DNA of 64,000 nt from Lachnospiraceae bacterium (GTDB lineage Bacteria > Bacillota > Clostridia > Lachnospirales > Lachnospiraceae): NCBI GenBank assembly GCA_014804245.1, contig JAAVAE010000015.1, positions 38,843 to 102,842 of the forward strand, in the 5' to 3' direction. Shown one piece after another: positions 25,743 through 34,505 of this stretch. The notes under the pieces were generated by a model, which did no database searches, was not told the origin of the DNA, and worked only from the letters and a program-made list of their open reading frames with translations. Positions within the stretch are counted from its first letter, which is position 1, and each line of letters begins with the position of its first letter. The translations under genes and the position numbers were made by a program.

Positions 25743-27653
25743 ATGGGAAGAGAAGATTACAGCAGAGCATTCAAGCTTGGGAAAAGAGATTATCAGACGC
25801 GGATGCTTCGGGGAGAAAAACCTACTTTACAGGTTTTGGACGATATTATGCCGGAAAAAGGCGCTTACTATGAGATGCCTCTTGGTCTGGTCCAGATTCC
25901 TACCGAGCAGATTGCAGGAACCAAAACGATTGGACGAAGCAATTCCTTTGCAGGAAACTTTATGCCAATCTTAAAAGAGAACTCTGAATTCGCAAGTAAA
26001 TGGGCTGCCTTAAGCACCAGTCATGTAAAGGAAGGTATCCGCGACCCAATTATTGCTTACGAGTTTATGAACAAATTTTATATACTGGAAGGAAATAAGC
26101 GTGTCAGCGTCATGAAATATCACGGGGCAGTCTCCATTCCAGGCACTGTCACACGAATCGTGCCAAAGCGCACCGAAGAAAAAGAAAACAAAATCTATTA
26201 CGAGTTCATGGAATTCTACCAGTCCGCGCCCATCAACTATATCTGGTTTTCCCAGGAGGGAAATTTTGCAAAGTTGCAGAAGGCAGTGGGTAAAGAGCCT
26301 GGCGAAATGTGGAGTCACGAAGATCTCTTGACCTTCAGTGCCCTGTATACACGTTTCAAAACCGAATACCTTGCAAAGGGCGGCAACAAACTGCATATCA
26401 CACCCGGGGATGCCTTTCTCGCCTTCATTACGCTGCACGGATATAACGAGGTCGAAGACAAAACCACAAATGAGTTAAAGACCCTGATTACAAAGAGTTG
26501 GAAAGAATTCGAACTTCTTCAGGAGGAAGAAGATATTGAACTTAAGATGAATCCCAGCCAGGAGAAGAAGCCTCTTCTCAGCATTATTCTGCCCGTAAGT
26601 TCTCCGAAGCTGAAGGCTGCTTTTATCTATGAAAAAACCTCCGGCACCTCGGCATGGACCTATGCCCATGAACTTGGCAGGCTTTATCTGGAACAGACCT
26701 TCCCAGAGGAACTGCAGACCCTCTGCTATGAGAACGGAACACCTGAGAACGCAGATGCCCTGATTGAGCAGGCAATTGCTGAGGGCTGCAATCTGATCTT
26801 TACCACCACTCCTGCTTTTGTGCAGGCAAGCGTAAAGGCTGCCATTGCAAATCCGAATGTCCGTATTTTGAACTGTTCCTTAAATACATCGCACAGATAC
26901 ATCCGCACTTACTATTCCAGGATGCATGAGGCAAAATTCCTGATGGGCGCTATCGCAGGTGCAATGGCCGCAAACGACACTCTGACCTATATTGCAGACT
27001 ATCCTATTTTCGGTACCATTGCCAACATCAACGCATTTGCCCTCGGTGCAAAGATGATCAATCCCAGAGCCAAGGTTCATCTGGAGTGGTCCAGCATGAA
27101 GGAAGTGGACATTGATGAGAGAATCCGGGAGACACAGTCCTCCTGTATTTCCGGCAGAGATATGACCATCCCCGAGGAGACTTCCCGTTTCTTCGGTCTG
27201 TATCATATGGAAGGCGATCATCCGAGAAATCTTGCCGTGCCGTTATATCATTGGGGCAAGTTTTATGAACAGCTCTTACGTACCATTGTTGACGGCACCT
27301 GGAAATATGACGAAAAATCATCCTCCTCCAAGGCAATCAACTACTGGTGGGGTATGTCGGCAGGCGTCATAGACGTCGTCTGCTCCAACCATCTGCCAAT
27401 TGGCACCAAGCGTCTGGTGGAATTGCTTAAAGCTACCATCAGTTCAGAATTATTTAATCCTTTTTCGGGTATCTTATATTCTCAGACAGGTATTGTCATA
27501 GATGACCCTGAGCGAAAGCTTACGCCTGAAGAAATCATGAACATGGACTGGCTCGCAGAAAATGTGATTGGTTCCATTCCTAAAAAGGAAGACTTGAATG
27601 AGCAGGCTGCGCCTGTCATCAATCAGCAGGGAGTAATGAAAGAGGAAGGCTGA
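25743..27653 (+). CDS. Cytoplasmic fusion: ParB-like N-terminal domain and BMP/PnrA-type ligand-binding domain
   Basis: A 636-residue protein without signal peptide. The C-terminal part (about 285-585) matches the BMP/PnrA family of nucleoside-binding proteins: LKAAFIYEKTSGTSAWTYAHELGR, GCNLIFTTTPAF, MGAIAGAMAANDTLTYIADYPIFGT. Such proteins are normally exported lipoproteins. The N-terminal part contains IRDPIIAYEFMNKFYILEG and GNKRVSVMKYHG (about 100-130), which resembles the ParB/sulfiredoxin-type nucleotide-binding motif. It may therefore be an intracellular purine-nucleoside sensor or regulator rather than a transporter component. GGAGGTCAATT precedes the ATG. A phosphoesterase gene follows after 7 nt. 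Confidence 0.75.
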   Translation: MGREDYSRAFKLGKRDYQTRMLRGEKPTLQVLDDIMPEKGAYYEMPLGLVQIPTEQIAGTKTIGRSNSFAGNFMPILKENSEFASKWAALSTSHVKEGIRDPIIAYEFMNKFYILEGNKRVSVMKYHGAVSIPGTVTRIVPKRTEEKENKIYYEFMEFYQSAPINYIWFSQEGNFAKLQKAVGKEPGEMWSHEDLLTFSALYTRFKTEYLAKGGNKLHITPGDAFLAFITLHGYNEVEDKTTNELKTLITKSWKEFELLQEEEDIELKMNPSQEKKPLLSIILPVSSPKLKAAFIYEKTSGTSAWTYAHELGRLYLEQTFPEELQTLCYENGTPENADALIEQAIAEGCNLIFTTTPAFVQASVKAAIANPNVRILNCSLNTSHRYIRTYYSRMHEAKFLMGAIAGAMAANDTLTYIADYPIFGTIANINAFALGAKMINPRAKVHLEWSSMKEVDIDERIRETQSSCISGRDMTIPEETSRFFGLYHMEGDHPRNLAVPLYHWGKFYEQLLRTIVDGTWKYDEKSSSSKAINYWWGMSAGVIDVVCSNHLPIGTKRLVELLKATISSELFNPFSGILYSQTGIVIDDPERKLTPEEIMNMDWLAENVIGSIPKKEDLNEQAAPVINQQGVMKEEG

Positions 27654-27660
27654 TTTACAT

Positions 27661-28281
27661 ATGAGAATACTTGCAATTGCAGACGAAGAATCGAAATACC
27701 TTTGGGATTATTACGAAAAAAGCAAGCTGGAGGGAATCGACCTTATTATCTCCTGCGGTGACTTAGATCCCAGATATCTCTCTTTCCTCGTGACACTTTC
27801 CAATGTGCCTGTTCTATATGTGCACGGAAATCATGACGGAAAATACGAAAAGACCCCGCCGGAAGGATGCATCTGTATTGAAGACCAGATTTATGTCCAC
27901 AACGGCATCCGCATCCTGGGGCTTGGCGGATCCATGCGATATAAGCAGGGACCGCACCAGTACACCGAAATGGGCATGAAGAAACGAGTTGCCCGATTAT
28001 GGTTCCAGTTACTGCGCCACCGCGGTTTTGACATTTTAGTGACCCATTCACCCGCCTATCAGCTGAATGATGGGCGGGATCTTCCCCATCAAGGTTTTCA
28101 GGTGTTTCGGACTTTGCTTGAAAAATACAAGCCCAAATTTTTTCTCCATGGGCATGTGCATATGTCCTATGGGCGGGCGCACAAACGATATGACAAATAT
28201 TTGGATACCCACATTATCAACGCATTTGAACGATGTGTGTTTGATTTTGAAGATGATGACTTGAAAGAACACATCCGCTAG
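27661..28281 (+). CDS. Calcineurin-like metallophosphoesterase
   Basis: A 206-residue predicted phosphoesterase. The metal ligands are visible in DEESKY (the usual DxH replaced by DEE), CGDLDPRYL (GD motif), YVHGNHDG (GNHD motif), LVTHSPAY and FFLHGHVHMSYG (GHxH motif). The altered first motif may change metal use. The substrate is unknown. The gene is only 7 nt from the BMP-type fusion gene, so the two probably work together. Its end overlaps the convergent TetM-like gene by 4 bp. Confidence 0.85.
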   Translation: MRILAIADEESKYLWDYYEKSKLEGIDLIISCGDLDPRYLSFLVTLSNVPVLYVHGNHDGKYEKTPPEGCICIEDQIYVHNGIRILGLGGSMRYKQGPHQYTEMGMKKRVARLWFQLLRHRGFDILVTHSPAYQLNDGRDLPHQGFQVFRTLLEKYKPKFFLHGHVHMSYGRAHKRYDKYLDTHIINAFERCVFDFEDDDLKEHIR

Positions 28282-31082
28282 GAATTTTCCTCAAAGCTTT
28301 CCTTAAATGCATTCATTTCTTTTCTAGTTTCACTGGAAAGCATGTCCTTTAGCGAATTTTTCCTCCCCGGATGTGCATTCTTAAAGTCCTCAAGTATCTG
28401 ACTGGAAGCGCGTTCCATTTCTTCTTTCAATTCTCTTGAGGAAATAAGCCTGCACCCCTGCCCTGTGATGATGATCTGCTCAAGACCGTCTGAGGTAGCA
28501 ACCGTCACATCATATTTTCTGCCGTTTTCATGGGCAAATTTTTCGATATACTGGTCGGCAGTCTCCGCTTCTTTCGTATATACCACATGGATATTGTGAT
28601 AATCCAGAACTTCCGTGGGATGTCCCGCTAAGCGATAAGCATCGAATACCGCAATCAGACTGCATTTCCTGACTGCCTGATAATTACACAATAAATCAAG
28701 AAGCTTTCCCCTTGCTCCATCTAAATTCTGCTCAGCCACCCCCCGCAGTTCCTCCCATGCAAATATTACATTGTATCCATCTACCAGCAGATATTCTTCC
28801 TTCTTCTGCACAGGCTGATAAGTCCTTATCTGGGGCTGTCTCTCTGTTAAATCACTCTTTCCTCTGGTTCTTTTCCATCCGGTTCTTATTCCTGCCTTGT
28901 TTTCCTTTCGATTGGCATGGGAAGTGCGGCTCAATATCTCGTTGATTTCATCCTGCCCGATCCACTTTTCTTCCTCACCGCCTTCATGCGTCCTCCCGAA
29001 TCGTTCCCTGCCGCTCACACCGGATTTTTCTTCGCCCAGATATCTTTCCCAATATTGCTCTTCCTTCATGGAATCCTTTTTCTCAGGTAGGCAGCTCTCT
29101 AAGTGCATATAGGCAGGAACCTGATCCCATTCCACAATAAACCCGGCTCCATGGGCGCAAAAGACCGAGGCGGATGGATTGTCCATATCATGCAACGGAT
29201 CATACCCTGCTTTTTCCAGTACCTCCTCCGTATTGTGGCAGGGGTAGTAACCTTTCATAGTGCAATATAACTGCCCTTCTCCCTTCGTGTAGGCAAGCAC
29301 CTCCTGCTGATATTCCCGTAAAAGCGCCATAGGCGCCATTCCTTTAAGAACAGTCGTTCCCTCTGCGCTGTGATGTAGGGTGAATGTGCCATGCATCTTA
29401 TCTAAATCCGTCATAGCCCGTCCCACCATGTGATCCGGCACTTCCAAAGAGAAGTCGTAATATGGCTCAAGCAGTACGCTTTCCGCCTGCATCAGCCCCT
29501 GCCGCAGCGCCCTGTAAGTGGCCTGTCTGAAATCTCCGCCCTCGGTATGCTTTTGATGAGCGCGCCCTGATTTCAGTGTAATTTTCATATCTGTGATGGG
29601 CGCTCCTACCAGCACACCCAGATGTTCTTTTTCTTCCAGATGGGTCAGCACCAATCTCTGCCAGTTCAGATCCAGAATATCCTCTCTGCAGTCCGCCTCA
29701 ATTACAAGACCGCTGCCCGCTTCCCCCGGTTCTAAGAGAAGATGCACTTCCGCATAGTGGCGGAGAGGCTCAAAATGCCCCACCCCTTCTACCGTATCTG
29801 CAATGGTTTCTTTATAAACAATGCTCCCTGCCCCGAACTCCACATTGATGCCAAACCTCTCTTTAATCAGATTTTGATAGATTTCTATCTGAACCTGTCC
29901 CATAATCTGAACCTTGATTTCCTGGCTCTTTTCATCCCAGACAATATGAAGCTGCGGTTCCTCCTCCTCAAGCTGTCTCAATTTGGGAAGCACCTGCGGA
30001 GCATCATAACCTTCCGGCAAAAGAATGCTGTAGCAAAGAACCGGCGAAAGTTCCGGATAAATGATTTCCTTCGTCATTCCCAGCCCCTGCCCTGCAAAGG
30101 TTTCTGTCAGCCCCGTGACAGCACAGATCATGCCGGCAGCAGCTTCGCTCACAGCTTCAAATTTTTCTCCTGAATAAACCCTGATTTGGTTTACCTTTTC
30201 TTCCCACTCTCCTTCTTTTCCGGATCTTCCCGTAAACAGCCTGCTTCCGGTGAGCGTCTCTCTCACCTTAAGGCATCCTCCGGTAATCTTCATATGAGTG
30301 AGACGGTTCCCCTGGGCATCCCGGGTGATCTTAAAGACTCTGGCGCCAAACTTTGCCGGATATTCCTTTTCCGGGAGATATTCCTCCAGCCCGTCCAGCA
30401 TCTCTTCCACCCCTAAAAGCTTAAGGGCGGAGCCAAAAAAGCAGGGGAAGAGTTTCCTTTCCCCTATCAGCTTTTGTATATGCCCTTTCTCTATCCTGCC
30501 TTTTTCCAGAAACTCGTTCAAGGCATCTTCCTCGCAAACCGCGATATTCTCGTAAAAACCTTCTGTTTCCGGCTCCGAAAAATCAACACAGGACTCGCAC
30601 AACTGCTCCTTGATTTGATGCAGAATCAACGCTTTATCCGTGCCCTGCTGATCCATCTTATTGATAAAAAGAAAAACCGGCACTCCATAGCGTTTCAGCA
30701 GCCTCCATAAGGTAAGCGTATGCCCCTGCACACCGTCGCTTCCGCTAATCACAAGGATTGCAGCATCCAGAACCTGCAGCGTGCGCTCCATCTCTGCCGA
30801 AAAATCTACGTGCCCCGGTGTATCCAACAGAATAATCTCTAACTGCCCTCTTTTCAGAATCGCCTGCTTGGAAAAAATTGTAATTCCTCTCTCCCTTTCC
30901 AGTCCGTAGGAATCCAGAAAAGCATCCTTCTTATCCACCCTACCCAACTTGCGGATGCTGCCGCCCACATAAAGCATTGCCTCTGATAAAGTTGTCTTTC
31001 CGGCATCCACATGGGCCAGCAGCGCGATGCTGACACGTTTTGATGGCTTTCCGGATAATTTATTTTCAGACGTATCTTCCAT
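28278..31082 (-). CDS. TetM-like ribosome-protection GTPase fused to a YacP-type NYN domain
   Basis: A 934-residue fusion. The first 650 residues are an EF-G-like translation GTPase of the tetracycline ribosome-protection family, with AHVDAGKTT (G1), DTPGHVDF (G3) and NKMDQQG (G4), followed by EF-G domains II-V. After a charged linker, the last 170 residues form a NYN (YacP/Rae1-type) RNase domain: EYLLVDGYNVIFAWEEL, LIAVFDAYR, VVYTKEAETADQYIEK, VTVATSDGLEQ. True TetM proteins have about 639 residues and lack this part. The ATG at 31082 follows AGAAGGGGATATTTT; an upstream in-frame extension would overlap the kinase gene. Tetracycline resistance is not certain. Confidence 0.88.
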   Translation of the reverse strand: MEDTSENKLSGKPSKRVSIALLAHVDAGKTTLSEAMLYVGGSIRKLGRVDKKDAFLDSYGLERERGITIFSKQAILKRGQLEIILLDTPGHVDFSAEMERTLQVLDAAILVISGSDGVQGHTLTLWRLLKRYGVPVFLFINKMDQQGTDKALILHQIKEQLCESCVDFSEPETEGFYENIAVCEEDALNEFLEKGRIEKGHIQKLIGERKLFPCFFGSALKLLGVEEMLDGLEEYLPEKEYPAKFGARVFKITRDAQGNRLTHMKITGGCLKVRETLTGSRLFTGRSGKEGEWEEKVNQIRVYSGEKFEAVSEAAAGMICAVTGLTETFAGQGLGMTKEIIYPELSPVLCYSILLPEGYDAPQVLPKLRQLEEEEPQLHIVWDEKSQEIKVQIMGQVQIEIYQNLIKERFGINVEFGAGSIVYKETIADTVEGVGHFEPLRHYAEVHLLLEPGEAGSGLVIEADCREDILDLNWQRLVLTHLEEKEHLGVLVGAPITDMKITLKSGRAHQKHTEGGDFRQATYRALRQGLMQAESVLLEPYYDFSLEVPDHMVGRAMTDLDKMHGTFTLHHSAEGTTVLKGMAPMALLREYQQEVLAYTKGEGQLYCTMKGYYPCHNTEEVLEKAGYDPLHDMDNPSASVFCAHGAGFIVEWDQVPAYMHLESCLPEKKDSMKEEQYWERYLGEEKSGVSGRERFGRTHEGGEEEKWIGQDEINEILSRTSHANRKENKAGIRTGWKRTRGKSDLTERQPQIRTYQPVQKKEEYLLVDGYNVIFAWEELRGVAEQNLDGARGKLLDLLCNYQAVRKCSLIAVFDAYRLAGHPTEVLDYHNIHVVYTKEAETADQYIEKFAHENGRKYDVTVATSDGLEQIIITGQGCRLISSRELKEEMERASSQILEDFKNAHPGRKNSLKDMLSSETRKEMNAFKESFEENS

Positions 31083-31104
31083 AGAAAATATCCCCTTCTG
31101 TCGT

Positions 31105-31977
31105 CTATAATTCCGCGGCTCTTCTTGCAAGCTCAAGACATCCCATTATCCCCTGATTATCCTTAAGGCTTGCCGGAACAATATAATTTTCCATATGCTC
31201 CAGTTCTTTTGTTTTAATATATCCGTTCAATATCTCTTTTACATAATTTCTGATGATAGGAAATAGCTGTTCCTGATGCATGACTCCGCCCCCTAAGATA
31301 ATCATCTCAGGGGAGAGTGTTAGAATATATCCGCTGAGCGCCTGGGCAATATAGTAACCTTCCAGATCCCAGACCTCTTCTCTTTCCTTTAATGCTGCCG
31401 CCCTTTGTCCCCACCTTTCCTCTATGGCGGGTCCCGCCGCAAGTCCCTCCAGGCAATTCTTATGATAAGGACATTTTCCCCGGTATTGATCATCGGAACG
31501 CTTTTGAATCAACACATGTCCCGCTTCAGGATGGAGCATCCCGTGAAGCAATTTCCCTTCAATGAATACACCTGCCCCTACACCGGTTCCTATGGTAACA
31601 TAAACGACACAGTTTTTACCTTTAGCCTGTCCAAATGTAACTTCTCCGAGGACAGATCCATTTACATCTGTATCAAATCCCACAGGACAGGCAAGCGCCT
31701 CCTCAAATACCCCCACAATATTATAATTCCTCCATGCCAGCTTGGGGGTACTGGTAATGTACCCATAAGTATCAGAATTCCTTTCGGGGTCAATAGGACC
31801 AAAACACCCAATTCCCAATGCATCTATTTGGGTTTTCTTGAAATACTCGATCATTTGAGGTATTGTTTCCTGTGGAGTTACGGTAGGTATTGATATCTGC
31901 TCAAAAATCTTTCCTGTTTCATCCCCAACAGCACATACCATCTTTGTGCCGCCTGCCTCTAATGCGCCCAGCCTCAT
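31105..31977 (-). CDS. ROK-family fructokinase
   Basis: A 290-residue sugar kinase of the ROK family. The ATP-binding start is GALEAGGTKMVCAVG (about 4-18), the phosphoryl acceptor region includes FDTDVNGSVLGE, and the glycine-rich loop is YVTIGTGVGAGV. A zinc-site pattern GHVLIQ with GKCPYHKNCLEGLAAGPAI is typical of the fructokinase/mannokinase branch (GmuE/ScrK-like). The likely reaction is fructose to fructose 6-phosphate. AGGAGGAGAAAAGGT precedes the ATG at 31977. It lies upstream of the TetM-like gene on the same strand. Confidence 0.88.
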   Translation of the reverse strand: MRLGALEAGGTKMVCAVGDETGKIFEQISIPTVTPQETIPQMIEYFKKTQIDALGIGCFGPIDPERNSDTYGYITSTPKLAWRNYNIVGVFEEALACPVGFDTDVNGSVLGEVTFGQAKGKNCVVYVTIGTGVGAGVFIEGKLLHGMLHPEAGHVLIQKRSDDQYRGKCPYHKNCLEGLAAGPAIEERWGQRAAALKEREEVWDLEGYYIAQALSGYILTLSPEMIILGGGVMHQEQLFPIIRNYVKEILNGYIKTKELEHMENYIVPASLKDNQGIMGCLELARRAAEL

Positions 31978-32000
31978 ACCTTTTCTCCTCCTAAATTTAT

Positions 32001-32576
32001 TTAGCGGTTCCGAAGTAAATCCACATCAAGTTCTACAATTCCGGCATTGCCGGTTTTATAGTTCTTTGCCATATCTTCAAAAGGTGTATCATAAATATAT
32101 GACAGCAAAGTCATGATCACGGCACTGTGCGTCACCATCAGTACATTTCCTTTTTCCTTCTGCGTAATCTCACGAATTGCCGGAAGAAGCCTGTCAAGGA
32201 GCTGCTGATAGGATTCTCCCAAAGGAGGCTCCTGATAACGGCGGTTGTCACGCCATAACTGATATTCATCCCAAAACAATTCCTTTACCTGCTTCCATGT
32301 ATAACCTTCCCATTTTCCGAGGCAGATTTCCTCAAGCCCCGGTTGTACCTTGGGTTCTATCTTTAGTGCAGCGCCAATGATTCTGGCGGTTTCCAGTGCT
32401 CTGCGCTTGGAACTGGTGTAAATACTATCCACCTGATAATCTCCGCCCGCAATTCTGGCAGCAAACTCTTCCGCCTGTTGTCTGCCTCTTTCATTTAATG
32501 CGATATCCGTCTGTCCCTGGATTTTGCTTTCAATGTTCCAATCGGTCTCGCCATGCCTTACTAGATAAAGCTTCAT
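32001..32576 (-). CDS. Histidine phosphatase family protein
   Basis: A 191-residue phosphatase of the phosphoglycerate mutase-like family. The catalytic RHG motif is in YLVRHGETDWN at the N-terminus. The second catalytic His is in MVTHSAVIMTLL, and the acidic helper lies near GEICLGKWEGYTW. The substrate is unknown (cobalamin, phosphoserine or sugar phosphates in relatives). The ATG at 32576 places the RHG motif at the usual position; the longer open frame upstream has no support. It lies 23 nt upstream of the ROK kinase gene. Confidence 0.85.
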   Translation of the reverse strand: MKLYLVRHGETDWNIESKIQGQTDIALNERGRQQAEEFAARIAGGDYQVDSIYTSSKRRALETARIIGAALKIEPKVQPGLEEICLGKWEGYTWKQVKELFWDEYQLWRDNRRYQEPPLGESYQQLLDRLLPAIREITQKEKGNVLMVTHSAVIMTLLSYIYDTPFEDMAKNYKTGNAGIVELDVDLLRNR

Positions 32577-32667
32577 TTTACACCTATGCCTTTCGTAACA
32601 TTTGCACAATACGCTGCCTCTTATTCTTGCGCATATCAACCAAACTTTCTCATATTCTCGTCTTCCG

Positions 32668-32697
32668 CTGACATTTTTCTCAAAAAATTGGTATAAT
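32668..32697 (+). promoter_or_regulatory. Promoter of the CarD-like gene
   Basis: CTGACA (32668-32673), an 18-bp spacer and a perfect TATAAT (32692-32697), 33 nt before the ATG. Confidence 0.65.
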
Positions 32698-32730
32698 AGA
32701 TAATATAGTTTATTTTGAAGGAGGTACGAA

Positions 32731-33246
32731 ATGTTTCAAAAAGGAGAATATGTAATCTATGGTAACAATGGAATATGCCTCATACAAGATATTACTACTC
32801 TGAATATTCCGGGTGTTGATAAAGACAGGCAATATTATCTGCTAAAACCGGTATATGCATCCGGCAGTACCGTATATACCCCTGTAGATACAGCAGAAAC
32901 TTCTCTTCGGCATGCCCTGTCAAAAGATGAAGCGGATAGTCTGATCCGGTCAATTCCCGATATTCCTCTGATTCCGCTGACCGATGAAAAAACATTGGAA
33001 AAGACCTATAAAGAATACATGCGTTCCAATAGCTGCAAAGCATGGGTCCAGCTGATCAAAACAATTTACCTGCGGAAAGAACGCCGGATTATGAAAGGTT
33101 ATAAGGTGACTGCACTGGACAACCGTTACTTTAATCTTGCAGAAACCTCTCTCTACGGGGAACTGTCCATTGCACTTGGCAAACCGCGGGATGAAGTCAA
33201 ATCCTATATCTCCAGCTGTATTGATGAAGGGCACTTGGAAGATTGA
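32731..33246 (+). CDS. CarD-family transcription regulator
   Basis: A 171-residue protein of the CarD/CdnL family. These proteins bind the RNA polymerase beta subunit through a Tudor-like N-terminal domain and stabilise open promoter complexes. The domain is seen as FQKGEYVIYGNNGICLIQDI (about 2-21) and YYLLKPVYASGSTVYTPVD. The C-terminal half is helical, with IKTIYLRKERRIMKGYKVTALD and LYGELSIALGKPRDEVKSYI as in the family. GAAGGAGGTACGAA precedes the ATG. It is a single-gene unit with its own promoter. Confidence 0.9.
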   Translation: MFQKGEYVIYGNNGICLIQDITTLNIPGVDKDRQYYLLKPVYASGSTVYTPVDTAETSLRHALSKDEADSLIRSIPDIPLIPLTDEKTLEKTYKEYMRSNSCKAWVQLIKTIYLRKERRIMKGYKVTALDNRYFNLAETSLYGELSIALGKPRDEVKSYISSCIDEGHLED

Positions 33247-33364
33247 TTACCAGCTTCGTATGAAAATAGTTTACTACAGATTTCTGACAAGTTCAATTGT
33301 GGGGGGAAAGCATTTTGATGGAAATCTTTCTGATGGTTGCTTTCCAAAGAGCAGATAATAGTCC

Positions 33365-33500
33365 GCACAGGGCAGGTAAATATACCAACGTCGTCGCGCT
33401 CCCGCTCCATAAAAACGTAGCAGTGCTAAGCTCAAAAGAACTTCGCTAAGCACTGACGTTTTTATAGGGACTCCTTATGGTATATTTACCTGTCCTGTGC
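33365..33500. repeat. Inverted-repeat element F between convergent genes
   Basis: A 136-nt element. The ends pair over 23 bp (GCACAGGGCAGGTAAATATA... against 33478-33500, one G.T). An asymmetric internal loop (about 22 nt with GTCGTCGCGCTCCCGCTCC on one side, AGGGACTCCTTA on the other) leads to a second stem, ATAAAAACGT against ACGTTTTTAT, then CAGTGCT-AGC against GCT-AGCACTG. It stands between the CarD-like gene and a convergent gene, where a bidirectional transcript end is expected. Its inner sequence is not related to elements A-E. The rest of the 309-nt gap holds nothing I recognise. Confidence 0.65.
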
Positions 33501-33555
33501 TACGTTATCGGTTAGCCTGCAAAATAGCAAATGTTCAGTTTCTTTCACAGAATAT

Positions 33556-33864
33556 TCAGGACTCTGGCTTTTTATAGCCGATTTCAATTTTGGGATTTCT
33601 CTTTGCAAGTTCTTCCAAAGCGCGCTTTACTACTTTCTGGGATGAAGCATCTATCTTAAGCAGTTCGCCTGCTTTTGTTTTTACTACAAGAAAATGCATG
33701 TCGAAGTTGCCGACGCTGCAACAAAGTCTTCCCCTTACCTCCTCTATTCTCATATACGCATGGGTTATTTCTTCGTATGGCAGGGCATACCACTTAAAAC
33801 CTCTTTTATACTCTAATTCCTGCTCCTGCATCCTTATTTTTCTGTCCTCAAAAATCATTTTCAT
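33556..33864 (-). CDS. Small hypothetical protein
   Basis: A 102-residue cytoplasmic protein that I do not recognise. Its first 70 residues alternate short strands (KMIFEDRKIRMQEQELEYKRG, WYALPYEEITHAYMRIEE, MHFLVVKTKAGELLKID) and end in one helix (SQKVVKRALEELAKRNP). This pattern resembles a PH-like fold. GGAGAATAA precedes the ATG. It overlaps the acetyltransferase gene upstream by 17 nt and is probably translated with it. Confidence 0.7.
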   Translation of the reverse strand: MKMIFEDRKIRMQEQELEYKRGFKWYALPYEEITHAYMRIEEVRGRLCCSVGNFDMHFLVVKTKAGELLKIDASSQKVVKRALEELAKRNPKIEIGYKKPES

Positions 33865-34450
33865 TTATTCTCCTTAATATTCTGCAAGGATTGCCTGCTG
33901 CCACGCAATTCTCTGGTATATCTTTTGTCACCACGCTTCCCGCTCCTATCACGCTTCCCCTTCCAATCGTAACTCCCGGCAGGATAATGACTCCGCCGCC
34001 AATCCAGCATCCATCTCCTATGGTGACCGGAAGCGCATAGGTACGGCAGAAATATTCTCCGCTTTCCGATGTCCATTCCGGCGTCAGGCGGTCTCTTAAT
34101 TCTACCGGATGCGTGGCAGTATAAATCTGTACATTGGAAGAAATAAGTACATTGCTTCCCACCGTAATCTTGTTGCAATCTACAAAAGTGCAGTTCATAT
34201 TGATGGACACATTATCGCCAAGGGAAATATTCCTGCCATAGTCGCAGATAAAGGGATTTCCTACCGACACGTTTGTTCCTATGGACTCAAACAACTGTGC
34301 AAGAACTTCTCTTCTTTTTTCTTTTTCCTCATAGGGCAACGAATTATATTCCTTCATCAGATTCCTTGCTCTGGTCTTAAATTCCAGAAATACAGGGTCA
34401 TGACAGTCATACCACTCTCCTGCCAGACACTTTTCAAGTTCACTTTTCAT
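33848..34450 (-). CDS. Sugar O-acetyltransferase (maltose/galactoside type)
   Basis: A 200-residue acetyl-CoA-dependent acetyltransferase with a left-handed beta helix. The N-terminal Mac domain is visible as EKCLAGEWYDCHDPVF. Hexapeptide repeats follow: IGTNVSVGNPFICDYG, ISLGDNVSINMNC, and ILPGVTIGRGSVIGAGSVVTKDI. The catalytic His lies in IYTATHPV. Maltose or galactoside acetylation is the usual reaction. GGAGGAATGTCTAT precedes the ATG at 34450. Confidence 0.9.
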   Translation of the reverse strand: MKSELEKCLAGEWYDCHDPVFLEFKTRARNLMKEYNSLPYEEKEKRREVLAQLFESIGTNVSVGNPFICDYGRNISLGDNVSINMNCTFVDCNKITVGSNVLISSNVQIYTATHPVELRDRLTPEWTSESGEYFCRTYALPVTIGDGCWIGGGVIILPGVTIGRGSVIGAGSVVTKDIPENCVAAGNPCRILRRINENDF

Positions 34451-34505
34451 ATAGACATTCCTCCATATAGAAAAATTTGCTCATTAGATTGAAAGTAAAA
34501 TATTT

